Shown: piece by piece, positions 16,887 to 24,833 of the stretch
Layout of the letters: each line of letters opens with the position of its first letter
How positions within the stretch are numbered: position 1 is the stretch's first letter
Assembly (NCBI GenBank): GCA_015056795.1
Contig: SVFO01000017.1
Span: 19,586 to 76,526, forward strand
DNA from: Lachnospiraceae bacterium
GTDB taxonomy: Bacteria > Bacillota > Clostridia > Lachnospirales > Lachnospiraceae
Length of the DNA stretch: 56,941 nucleotides
Reading direction: 5' to 3'
The notes under the pieces: generated by a model
Databases searched by the model: none
Told to the model about the DNA's origin: nothing
Seen by the model: the letters and a program-made list of their open reading frames with translations, nothing else
Made by a program: the position numbers and the translations under genes

Positions 16887-17243
16887 ATGGCAAGAATTAA
16901 AGGTGGCTTAAATGCCAAGAAGAAGCATAATAGAGTATTAAAGCTTGCAAAGGGCTACAGAGGAGCCAGAAGCAAGCAGTACAGAGTAGCTAAGCAGTCC
17001 GTAATGAGAGCTCTGACCAGCGCATACGCAGGCAGAAAGCAGAAGAAGCGTCAGTTCAGACAGCTTTGGATCGCTCGTATCAATGCTGCAGCAAGACTGA
17101 ATGGCCTTTCCTACAGCAAGTTTATGTATGGCCTGAAGCTTGCAGAGATCGACATCAACAGAAAGATGCTTGCTGAGATGGCAGTTAGCGATGCAGAGGG
17201 CTTCAAGAGCCTTGCAGAGCTTGCCAAGAGCAAGATTGCATAA
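16887..17243 (+). CDS. rplT: 50S ribosomal protein L20
   Basis: 118-residue L20: basic N-terminal extension ([32 protein letters not shown] region, residues 2-35) and globular C-terminal domain ([24 protein letters not shown]). L20 is both an assembly protein and, in Firmicutes, the repressor that binds the operon leader. Preceded by GGAGG. Followed by an intrinsic terminator at 17293-17335. Confidence 0.98.
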   Translation: MARIKGGLNAKKKHNRVLKLAKGYRGARSKQYRVAKQSVMRALTSAYAGRKQKKRQFRQLWIARINAAARLNGLSYSKFMYGLKLAEIDINRKMLAEMAVSDAEGFKSLAELAKSKIA

Positions 17244-17292
17244 AAAAAGACTTGTAATCTGACAGGTTTTGGAATAAGATAGAAATCGGACG

Positions 17293-17335
17293 AAGGAGTC
17301 CTTACCAATGGGTAGGGGCTCCTTTACTTTTTTTT
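17293..17335 (+). terminator. Intrinsic terminator of the infC-rpmI-rplT operon
   Basis: AAGGAGTCCTTACC (17293-17306) pairs with GGTAGGGGCTCCTT (17311-17324) over 14 positions with G-T pairs. A T-rich tract of about 9 T follows. The glmS RBS begins immediately after the tract. Confidence 0.9.
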
Positions 17336-17350
17336 AGGAGGTTAGGGTTT

Positions 17351-19192
17351 ATGTGTGGAATCGTCGGATTTGTAGGAGAACATCAGGCTGCACCGATTTT
17401 GCTGGATGGATTGTCTAAGCTGGAGTACAGAGGATATGATTCTGCAGGAATCGTTGTCAGAGACGGAGAGAGGCAGGCGGAGATCGTAAAGGCAAAGGGA
17501 CGCCTTCGCATCCTTGCCGAGAAGACCAACGAGGGACGCTCCGTTCCCGGGTGCTGTGGTATCGGTCATACTCGCTGGGCAACGCATGGTGAGCCTTCGG
17601 AGATTAACGCACATCCTCACGTCAGCGGGGATGACATGAATGTGGTTGCCGTACACAACGGTATTATCGAGAACTATCAAGAGATCCGTGAAAAGCTGAT
17701 TCGCAAGGGCTACAAGTTTTATTCCCAGACGGACACGGAGGTTCTTGTAAAGTATGTTGATTACTATTACAAGAAGTATGGCATGGGTCCCATCGACGCC
17801 ATTGCAAAGACCATGGTTCGCGTGCGTGGTTCCTATGCACTTGCCGTAATGTTTAAGGATTTCCCGGGAGAGATTTACGTTGCCCGCAAGGACAGCCCCA
17901 TGATTTTGGGCGTTGCGAATGGCGAGTCCTATGTGGCGTCTGACGTTCCCGCGATCTTGAAATATGCCAGAAACGTCTATTACATTGGCAATCTGGAGAT
18001 GGCAAGGGTTCGCGCGGGCGAGGTGACCTTCTTTAACCTCGACGGCGATGTGATCGAGAAGGAACTGACGGAGATTACCTGGGATGCGGAAGCGGCAGAG
18101 AAGGGCGGCTTCGAGCACTTTATGATCAAGGAGATCCATGAGCAGCCAAGAGCCGTTCAGGACACCATCAATTCCGGGGTCAAGGATGGAAAGATTGACC
18201 TGAGCGACGTCGGCCTTTCCGACGAGGAGATTCAGGACATTCACCAGATTCACATCGTGGCGTGCGGAAGCGCCTACCACGTTGGCGTTGTCATCCAGTA
18301 CGTCATGGAGGACCTGGCAAAGATTCCCGTGCGCGTGGAGTTTGCGTCCGAGTTCCGTTACCGCAATCCGCTGCTGAACAAGAAGGACCTCGTGGTCATC
18401 ATCAGCCAATCGGGCGAGACGGCAGACTCGCTGGCAGCCCTGCGTCTTGCGAAGGAAAAGGGCGTGAAGACGCTCGGCATCGTGAACGTCGTAGGCTCCA
18501 CAATCGCGAGGGAGGCTGACAATGTGTTCTACACCATGGCAGGTCCCGAGATCGCCGTTGCGACGACGAAGGCGTACAGCGCGCAGCTAATCGCAGGATA
18601 CCTTCTTGCCATGCAGTTTGCAAAGGTTCGCGAGGAGATTGACGAGCAGGAATACGACAGGCTCGTTGCGGAGCTCCTGACCCTTCCGGGAAAGATCGAG
18701 AAGGTGCTTGAGGACAAGGAGAGAATTCAGTGGTTCGCTTCAAAGTTCGCGGCCGCAAAGGACGTGTTCTTCCTAGGCAGGGGCATCGACTATGCGATCA
18801 GCCTTGAGGGAAGCCTGAAGATGAAGGAGATCAGCTACATCCACAGCGAGGCATATGCCGCAGGAGAGCTGAAACACGGCACCATTACCCTGATCGAGGA
18901 GGGAACGATGGTGATCAGCGTGCTGACTCAGAAGGAGCTTTTTGAGAAGATGATCAGCAACATGGTTGAGGTAAAGAGCCGCGGAGCATATCTCATGGGC
19001 CTTACCACTTATGGCAATTACGGCATCGAGGACACCGCAAACTTTAGCGTGTTCGTGCCTCAGATTGACCAGCACTTTGCAGCAAGCCTTGCAGTGGTAC
19101 CCCTGCAGCTTCTGGGATACTATGTAAGTATTGCAAGAGGATTGGATGTTGATAAGCCCAGGAACCTGGCGAAGAGCGTAACTGTCGAGTAA
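17351..19192 (+). CDS. glmS: Glutamine--fructose-6-phosphate aminotransferase (isomerizing)
   Basis: 613-residue enzyme making glucosamine-6-phosphate from fructose-6-phosphate and glutamine, the first step to UDP-GlcNAc and peptidoglycan. The N-terminal glutaminase domain begins MCGIVGFVG, so Cys2 is the nucleophile after Met removal; CGIGHTRWATHGEPSEINAHPH follows. Two SIS sugar-isomerase domains occupy about 285-420 and 455-600 (VACGSAYHVG, ISQSGETADSLAALR, TKAYSAQL). The C-terminus ends PRNLAKSVTVE as in the family. Only 107 bp separate it from rplT, mostly terminator, so there is no room for the glmS ribozyme found upstream of this gene in many Firmicutes. Confidence 0.98.
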   Translation: MCGIVGFVGEHQAAPILLDGLSKLEYRGYDSAGIVVRDGERQAEIVKAKGRLRILAEKTNEGRSVPGCCGIGHTRWATHGEPSEINAHPHVSGDDMNVVAVHNGIIENYQEIREKLIRKGYKFYSQTDTEVLVKYVDYYYKKYGMGPIDAIAKTMVRVRGSYALAVMFKDFPGEIYVARKDSPMILGVANGESYVASDVPAILKYARNVYYIGNLEMARVRAGEVTFFNLDGDVIEKELTEITWDAEAAEKGGFEHFMIKEIHEQPRAVQDTINSGVKDGKIDLSDVGLSDEEIQDIHQIHIVACGSAYHVGVVIQYVMEDLAKIPVRVEFASEFRYRNPLLNKKDLVVIISQSGETADSLAALRLAKEKGVKTLGIVNVVGSTIAREADNVFYTMAGPEIAVATTKAYSAQLIAGYLLAMQFAKVREEIDEQEYDRLVAELLTLPGKIEKVLEDKERIQWFASKFAAAKDVFFLGRGIDYAISLEGSLKMKEISYIHSEAYAAGELKHGTITLIEEGTMVISVLTQKELFEKMISNMVEVKSRGAYLMGLTTYGNYGIEDTANFSVFVPQIDQHFAASLAVVPLQLLGYYVSIARGLDVDKPRNLAKSVTVE

Positions 19193-19221
19193 TAAGTCTA
19201 GTTATAGATATTTACGATGTT

Positions 19222-19275
19222 TGAAGGCGAGAGTCTTTTTGGTAATCTTTTGACCAAGGAAGCTTCTCGCCTTCA
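19222..19275. terminator. Long hairpin between convergent glmS and cls
   Basis: TGAAGGCGA (19222-19230) pairs with TCGCCTTCA (19267-19275), and the inner CTTTTTGGT and ACCAAGGAAG extend the stem around the 9-nt loop AATCTTTTG. It sits in the 111-bp convergent gap, so it probably ends transcription from both sides. Neither side has a strong T-run. Confidence 0.6.
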
Positions 19276-19303
19276 GCTGTTAGAGGTTTTGTTACAGGTT
19301 TTA

Positions 19304-20911
19304 TTACATCAAGGGTGCGACAAATTTAAGGAGACGGCCAAGAACGCGGTAGTAGAGGCGCTCGTGGCGAATGGTTTCAGGCGTAACCTGACGGCACTGC
19401 GCAAGGGTTGCCTGAAAATCAGCTTCGATGTCGCGAATACATGGCGTGCGGAAGAGATAGGTCGCACATTCAAAATGATGATAAAGGCTGCGGTAGTCCA
19501 AATTAATGGTACCTACCACGGCCTTTTCGTTGTCTGAGACAAAAACCTTGGCATGAACAAAGCCCGGCGTGTATTCATATATTTTAACACCGGCGTCGAC
19601 CAGGTATTTGTAATGCATCTTTGCAAGAGAGTAGGCTGATTTTTTGTCAGGAATGCCGGGCAAAATCAGCTTCACGTCAACCCCGCGCTCTGCGGCAAAT
19701 TTCAGGGATTGCTCCAATTCATTGTCCAAAATCAAGTACGGTGTCATCATGTGGACATAGGTTTTTGCACGGTTTAGTATGTCCATGTAGACGTTTTCAC
19801 CGACCTTGTACTCATCAAGCGGGCAGTCGCAGAAGGGCATGACGTAGCCTTCGCCGGCCCTTTGGACGCCGGCTTCGTCCTCGGGGCAGGTCAGGAAGGG
19901 ATCCCACTCAGGGTTTGGCTCTATCATGTTCCAGGTTTGCAGAAACATGAGCGTAAAGCTTTGCACGGCAGGTCCTTTCAGCATGACCGCCGTATCCTTC
20001 CAGTGCCCAAACGGGTGTGTGACGTTTGCATATTCGTCAGAGAGATTCACGCCGCCGTTAAAGGCTATCTTGCCGTCAATGACGAGAATTTTGCGGTGAT
20101 CCCTGAAATTGTAATGTGTCGAGAGGAAGGGATGAATGGGAGAGAAGGGCTTGCATTTGATGCCAAGGCGGGCCAGCCGCTGGGGATAATCGTAGCTGAG
20201 CAGCGCAATCTCGCACATGCCGTCATAGACCACGCGTACGTCCACGCCCTGAGCAGCCTTTTCGGATAAAATCTTCAGGATTTTGCCCCAGATCACGCCC
20301 TCACTGATGATGAAATACTCCATGAAAATGAATTTTTTCGCCTTTTTCAGCTCCTCAAAAAGAGCCTCAAATTTAGCTTCTCCCGTGGGGAAGTATTGAA
20401 CGGCCGTATTTTCATAGATGGGAAAGCAGCCGCTTCGATTCAAATAGCGGCAAAGATCATCCGTTGCGGAGGCAATCAGTTCGGGCTTTCGGATGGTGTC
20501 TGGATTCTGCTTGAGCTTATCGCCGGTCTCTGCGATCAGCTCCTTCATCCGCCTTTTGACCGCACGGTTGCCAACGTCGTTTTCCGTAAAGAAAAAAAGG
20601 AGAGCGGCGGGGATGGGAAAAAGCGACATTAGAAAAAGCCAAGTCAGCTTCCCCGTGGCGTCTATATCCGAACTGAAAAGCTCAAAAAACATGGCGATGG
20701 TGATCAGCCAGATCAGTCCGTTGAACCAGCGGAAGGATTCGTCGAACCATTGATATGCACAGAACAACAAAAAGATCTGAAGCCCCATCAGGACAAGCAC
20801 CAGGCCGATTCTGCTAAACAAGAGGCGAAGGAGACCCCGCTTTTTCTTTGGCATGAGACGTATGATCCCGTCCGTTTCCTCATAATAGCTGTTTTTTAAA
20901 TGCCTGCTCAT
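19304..20911 (-). CDS. cls: Cardiolipin synthase (phospholipase D family)
   Basis: 535-residue membrane enzyme condensing two phosphatidylglycerols to cardiolipin. Two or three N-terminal hydrophobic segments (about residues 33-52, 62-80, 88-107) anchor it, followed by two HKD motifs: HRKILVID in the first half (near residue 265) and HAKVFVSD near residue 455. Both keep His, Lys and Asp, so the enzyme should be active. The start is uncertain: GGAAGG lies about 12 nt upstream of the ATG at 20911, and a second ATG 19 codons in gives a shorter N-terminus. It stands alone, convergent with glmS and divergent from the aminotransferase gene. Confidence 0.93.
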   Translation of the reverse strand: MSRHLKNSYYEETDGIIRLMPKKKRGLLRLLFSRIGLVLVLMGLQIFLLFCAYQWFDESFRWFNGLIWLITIAMFFELFSSDIDATGKLTWLFLMSLFPIPAALLFFFTENDVGNRAVKRRMKELIAETGDKLKQNPDTIRKPELIASATDDLCRYLNRSGCFPIYENTAVQYFPTGEAKFEALFEELKKAKKFIFMEYFIISEGVIWGKILKILSEKAAQGVDVRVVYDGMCEIALLSYDYPQRLARLGIKCKPFSPIHPFLSTHYNFRDHRKILVIDGKIAFNGGVNLSDEYANVTHPFGHWKDTAVMLKGPAVQSFTLMFLQTWNMIEPNPEWDPFLTCPEDEAGVQRAGEGYVMPFCDCPLDEYKVGENVYMDILNRAKTYVHMMTPYLILDNELEQSLKFAAERGVDVKLILPGIPDKKSAYSLAKMHYKYLVDAGVKIYEYTPGFVHAKVFVSDNEKAVVGTINLDYRSLYHHFECATYLFRTPCIRDIEADFQATLAQCRQVTPETIRHERLYYRVLGRLLKFVAPLM

Positions 20912-21117
20912 AAGCTTTCATACCTTCCTTGTCATTTGGCGATCCGTTGCGGAATGCTTCTGTTACTATCAAGTGCAGATAACATGATCCCAATCCTTAT
21001 TATATCTCAAAAAGAAATAAAAACAAATAGAAATCTGAGAGATGCCTCTATGCAAAACAGGCAAAAAATGATAAAATTTACCTAATACGTAAAGCACTAT
21101 GGGAAGGAAAAAGGGAA

Positions 21118-22209
21118 ATGGTTGTTAACCCGGTTGTTTTAAAAAGAGTATATGACCTGCATCAGGCGGAATATGATGAGGCAGCGCTTCGGGCGCTCCA
21201 TTCCGGATGGTATATTCTCGGAAGGGAAATGGAAGAGTTTGAACAGTCGCTGGCAAGCTGGGCGGGCGTAAGGCACTGCGTGGCCTTAAACTCAGGGACG
21301 GATGCACTGATCCTTGCAGTGAGGGCGCTCGGAATCGGCGCGGGGGATGAGGTGATCGTTCCGGCAAACGCGTATATCGCCTCAGTCATCGGCATTACGG
21401 AGAATGGGGCTACGCCTGTCTTTGTAGACGCTGATGACCATATGGAGATAGATGCGGACAGGATAGAGGAAAAGATCACCAGGAGGACTAAGGCCATCCT
21501 TCCCGTGCATCTTTATGGACAGAGCAGTCGCATGGAGGAGATTTCCATGCTTGCGAAAAAGCATGGCCTGAAGCTGATAGAGGATTGTGCACAGTGCCTT
21601 GGCGCAAAGTATGACGGCAAGCTCGCGGGGACCTTTGGCGACATTGGCTGTCTTAGCTTTTATCCGACGAAGCCTTTAGGGGCTTTTGGCGATGCGGGGG
21701 CAATTCTTACCAACGATGACGCGTTGGCAGAGCGCGTAAGACTCCTTCGAAATTATGGTTCCAAGGTGAAGTATCATAACGAAATCAATGGCGTCAACAG
21801 CCGTATGGATGAGGTACAGGCGGCCGTCCTAAAGGTCGGATTAAAATATCTGGAAGAGAGCAATGAAGAGAGAAGACGCCAGGCGAAGGCTTATCGGGAG
21901 GGAATCAAAAATCCTAAGGTTTGGATCCCTGAGGAATACAAGGGCGTCTATCACGTGTATCATCTCTTCCCCGTGCTCGTGGAGGAGCGCGAGGGCTTTC
22001 AGAGCTTCTTAAAAGAAAACGGAATCGGAACGCAGGTGCATTATCCGATTCCACCTTACGTGGCCGAGTGCTATCAGAGCTATGGCTACGGCTGGGAGGA
22101 CTTTCCAAATGCGGCGAGATATGCGAGGAGTGAGGTTTCCCTGCCGATTTATGCGGGCATGCCTGAGGAAGAATTGCAGTATGTCATAGACGTGATCAAT
22201 AGGTGGTAA
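21118..22209 (+). CDS. DegT/DnrJ/EryC1/StrS family aminotransferase
   Basis: 363-residue PLP-dependent aminotransferase of the sugar-aminotransferase family, which aminates keto-sugars bound to nucleotides for surface polysaccharides. Features are [36 protein letters not shown], the ILPVHLYGQ and [10 protein letters not shown] strands, and the PLP lysine K185 in [25 protein letters not shown] is another family hallmark. No glycosyltransferase or nucleotide-sugar gene is nearby, so the substrate cannot be inferred. An ATG with a GGAAGGAAAAAGGG leader is used. The c-di-GMP operon promoter follows 16 bp after its stop. Confidence 0.9.
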   Translation: MVVNPVVLKRVYDLHQAEYDEAALRALHSGWYILGREMEEFEQSLASWAGVRHCVALNSGTDALILAVRALGIGAGDEVIVPANAYIASVIGITENGATPVFVDADDHMEIDADRIEEKITRRTKAILPVHLYGQSSRMEEISMLAKKHGLKLIEDCAQCLGAKYDGKLAGTFGDIGCLSFYPTKPLGAFGDAGAILTNDDALAERVRLLRNYGSKVKYHNEINGVNSRMDEVQAAVLKVGLKYLEESNEERRRQAKAYREGIKNPKVWIPEEYKGVYHVYHLFPVLVEEREGFQSFLKENGIGTQVHYPIPPYVAECYQSYGYGWEDFPNAARYARSEVSLPIYAGMPEEELQYVIDVINRW

Positions 22210-22224
22210 AAAGGCGGCCGGACA

Positions 22225-22253
22225 TTGCAATTTCAGGTAAAAAATGCTATAAT
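22225..22253 (+). promoter_or_regulatory. Promoter of the c-di-GMP gene cluster
   Basis: -35 TTGCAA (22225-22230), 17-bp spacer, perfect -10 TATAAT (22248-22253), 53 bp before the first ATG. The next three genes follow with gaps of only 14-33 bp and no terminator, so it likely drives all four. Confidence 0.7.
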
Positions 22254-22305
22254 TTTCTGATAGGACAAAGGCATTTTTTGAGAAAATTACTAAGGGGGAA
22301 GAACG

Positions 22306-24819
22306 ATGTTCACTTGGAATTTTCAATATGTCTCAAAGGCGAGGCTGGCGGATATTTTCAGCCAGCTGACGTTGAACATACAAAAAGGCGACGTGCTGAT
22401 TCGAATTCATACGGCGATCCATCGGGAGGAAGAGGCGGTGGAGCTTGCGAAATTCGTAAAGGGCCTGGTTCCGAGAGCACAGATCTTTGGAACGAGTGCG
22501 TCGGCCGTGATCAATGGCGGCAGGCTTGATTCGAATCAGTGCGTGATTTCCGTGTCTCAGATGGATGAGGGAAGAATACGCTCCGCCTTTCTTCCGACGG
22601 TGGATGAGGCGTCGGGGGCTCCCCTTGCGCCGGAATGCCTTTGCGAGATGCTGCGTAAGGCGGTGGACTCGGAGAATCCCAGACTGATGCTTACCTTCAT
22701 GACGGGATCCTATATGGACGTGAAGACATTTGTGGAGAAGTGCAATGACGTTTTCCCGGGGGTGCAGATGGTGGGCGGTATCGCGGATGCCATCCACAGC
22801 CGAAACAGGCAGAGCGGGGGCAGCGGCTTCCTCTTCAATGAAACGGGCTGGTCACGTGACGGCATTTTGGCAGCCATGCTGAGCGGTGAGAGCCTGGAGT
22901 GCTATACCTCCGGAGCTACGGGCGTACAGACCGCAGGAGACGAGATGGTAATAACGGAGGCAGAGCATAACCGCATCATCTCCATTGACGGCAGGGATGC
23001 GCTTTCAGAATATCTTTTGGGAAACGCGGATGAGCTGATGAAAAGGCCGGAGCTTGCCGATCTGTTTCCCTTTGTGTACTCGGAGCACCGCAACGTGCCG
23101 TTGCAGTTAAAGGCCGTGGACGGTCAGCTGATTGCAAGTCATAACGTTGTTCCCGGAAAGAAGATTCGCAGGGGCTTTATCTATGACGGACAGATCGTGG
23201 AGGATGGCAGGGAGCTGTTCCGACACGTGGAGACCTTTGAAAAGGCGGAAACCGTCTTTGCGTATTCCTGTGCCACGCGTTATGCAAGATATCCAAACTC
23301 CGTAAAGTGGGAGCTTTCCGCCTATGAAAATTCGAATGCGTGCGGCTGTATTACGGACGGAGAATTTACCTGCTTTGAAGGCAGGAACGTCTTTGCAAAT
23401 GGCACCTTTGCGGTATCCGTGTTCGGCGAACGTCAGTACACGCAGGAGTTTAACCCCTATGCCCTTTCCCATTCGGAGGCCGTGACGAACGACAATAAGG
23501 AGCTGATCGACCATCTGATGCTTCTGGAAAAGAAGCTGGCTGAGGACGGGGCGCATACGGCAACGGAGGAATTCAAGGCTTTCCTTCGGGAATGTGAAGG
23601 AAGGCTGTTTTATTCCGAGGCGGATGGCGCGGCAAATGCAGCGGCCATGCTTATGGATATCAAATTAAAGGGCATAGATCGCATCTGTGAGATCAACGTG
23701 CTTGACGTCGTCAGCCTAAAGCTCATTTTTTCCGAGCAGATGATTCAGCTGACCTATCATAATTTTCTTGAAAAGTGTAAGGCGTTTGCAAAAGAGAAGA
23801 ATTATTCCTTCTATGTTCTGGGGCAGTGGTACGTGGCCATTGGCGCGCCTTCCTACGCTACCTCCCTTGAGGGCTTTGAGAACAACATGAAATCGCTTCA
23901 CAGGGAGCTGTTCGAAACCTCGGAGGAGTACGTGGCAATTGTTCCTCTGTTCTGCGTCATGTATAATTGTACGGCGGAGAACATCTCCTCAACCTATGTT
24001 TCAGCGCGCGTTGAAATGATGAACAAGAACATGCAATTCCTGGTGCGGGACGCCAGCGAACAACGGTTGGACGAGGAGAGCATCAGGAAAAAATATCAGA
24101 TGGTGAACCTGATTCATTATGCCATCTCGCATGACACTCTGACTCCCTATTATCAGGGGATTTACGATAATAAAAAGCAGCGGATTCACCATTATGAGGC
24201 GCTGATGCGCCTTCGGGATGAGGAGGGGAACGTTTATTTGCCGAAGGACTTTTTAGGCGTGGCAAGATCCTTTGGACTTTTGTATGATTCCCTTTCCCTG
24301 ATCATGATCAGGAAGGTCTTTGAAAGATTTCAGGATGAGGAGGACAAGGCCGTCAGCATCAACATTGGCATTCGTGACATTCAAAACCCTGAAATTCTGG
24401 ATTATATTTATGACACACTCTCCACCATGAAGCATCCGGAGAATTTTATCTTCGAATTTTTGGAGAATGAGGACGTGGAGGATTACAACGATTTGGTGAC
24501 CTTTGTGGATAAAATTCATGAACTCGGCGGCCTGATCTCCATCGATGATTTTGGAAACGGATACTCGAATCTGCAGCACATTCTCAGCATTCACTCCGAC
24601 TTTATCAAGATAGACGGCTCCATCGTGCGTAATTGCTGCGTTGACAAGGAATCAGAGAATCTTGTGGCGCTGATCACGGGCTGGAAGAGCCTGAGCGCAA
24701 GAAACGTAAAGATTATTGCGGAGTTCGTTGAGAACGAAGAGATTCAGAAAATGATGGAAATCTATAACATTGATTTTTCGCAGGGGTATCTGTTCTCGAA
24801 GCCGTCATCGGAGATTTGA
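22306..24819 (+). CDS. FIST sensor domain - EAL c-di-GMP phosphodiesterase
   Basis: 837-residue soluble protein. Residues about 30-370 match FIST_N and FIST_C, a small-ligand sensing module thought to bind amino acids or related molecules (RIHTAIHREEEA, IFGTSASAVING, VQMVGGIADA, FAYSCATRYARY). Residues about 420-590 resemble a degenerate GGDEF domain without a recognisable signature. The EAL domain spans about 600-835: E631-A632-L633, FEFLE, D747-D748-F749-G750, KIDGS, AEFVE and QGYLFSKP. The main catalytic residues are retained, so c-di-GMP hydrolysis is plausible. AAGGGGGAAG precedes the ATG at 22306. First gene of a four-gene c-di-GMP operon. FIST fused directly to EAL in a cytosolic protein is uncommon. 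Confidence 0.88.
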   Translation: MFTWNFQYVSKARLADIFSQLTLNIQKGDVLIRIHTAIHREEEAVELAKFVKGLVPRAQIFGTSASAVINGGRLDSNQCVISVSQMDEGRIRSAFLPTVDEASGAPLAPECLCEMLRKAVDSENPRLMLTFMTGSYMDVKTFVEKCNDVFPGVQMVGGIADAIHSRNRQSGGSGFLFNETGWSRDGILAAMLSGESLECYTSGATGVQTAGDEMVITEAEHNRIISIDGRDALSEYLLGNADELMKRPELADLFPFVYSEHRNVPLQLKAVDGQLIASHNVVPGKKIRRGFIYDGQIVEDGRELFRHVETFEKAETVFAYSCATRYARYPNSVKWELSAYENSNACGCITDGEFTCFEGRNVFANGTFAVSVFGERQYTQEFNPYALSHSEAVTNDNKELIDHLMLLEKKLAEDGAHTATEEFKAFLRECEGRLFYSEADGAANAAAMLMDIKLKGIDRICEINVLDVVSLKLIFSEQMIQLTYHNFLEKCKAFAKEKNYSFYVLGQWYVAIGAPSYATSLEGFENNMKSLHRELFETSEEYVAIVPLFCVMYNCTAENISSTYVSARVEMMNKNMQFLVRDASEQRLDEESIRKKYQMVNLIHYAISHDTLTPYYQGIYDNKKQRIHHYEALMRLRDEEGNVYLPKDFLGVARSFGLLYDSLSLIMIRKVFERFQDEEDKAVSINIGIRDIQNPEILDYIYDTLSTMKHPENFIFEFLENEDVEDYNDLVTFVDKIHELGGLISIDDFGNGYSNLQHILSIHSDFIKIDGSIVRNCCVDKESENLVALITGWKSLSARNVKIIAEFVENEEIQKMMEIYNIDFSQGYLFSKPSSEI

Positions 24820-24833
24820 CAAGGGGATTTTAC

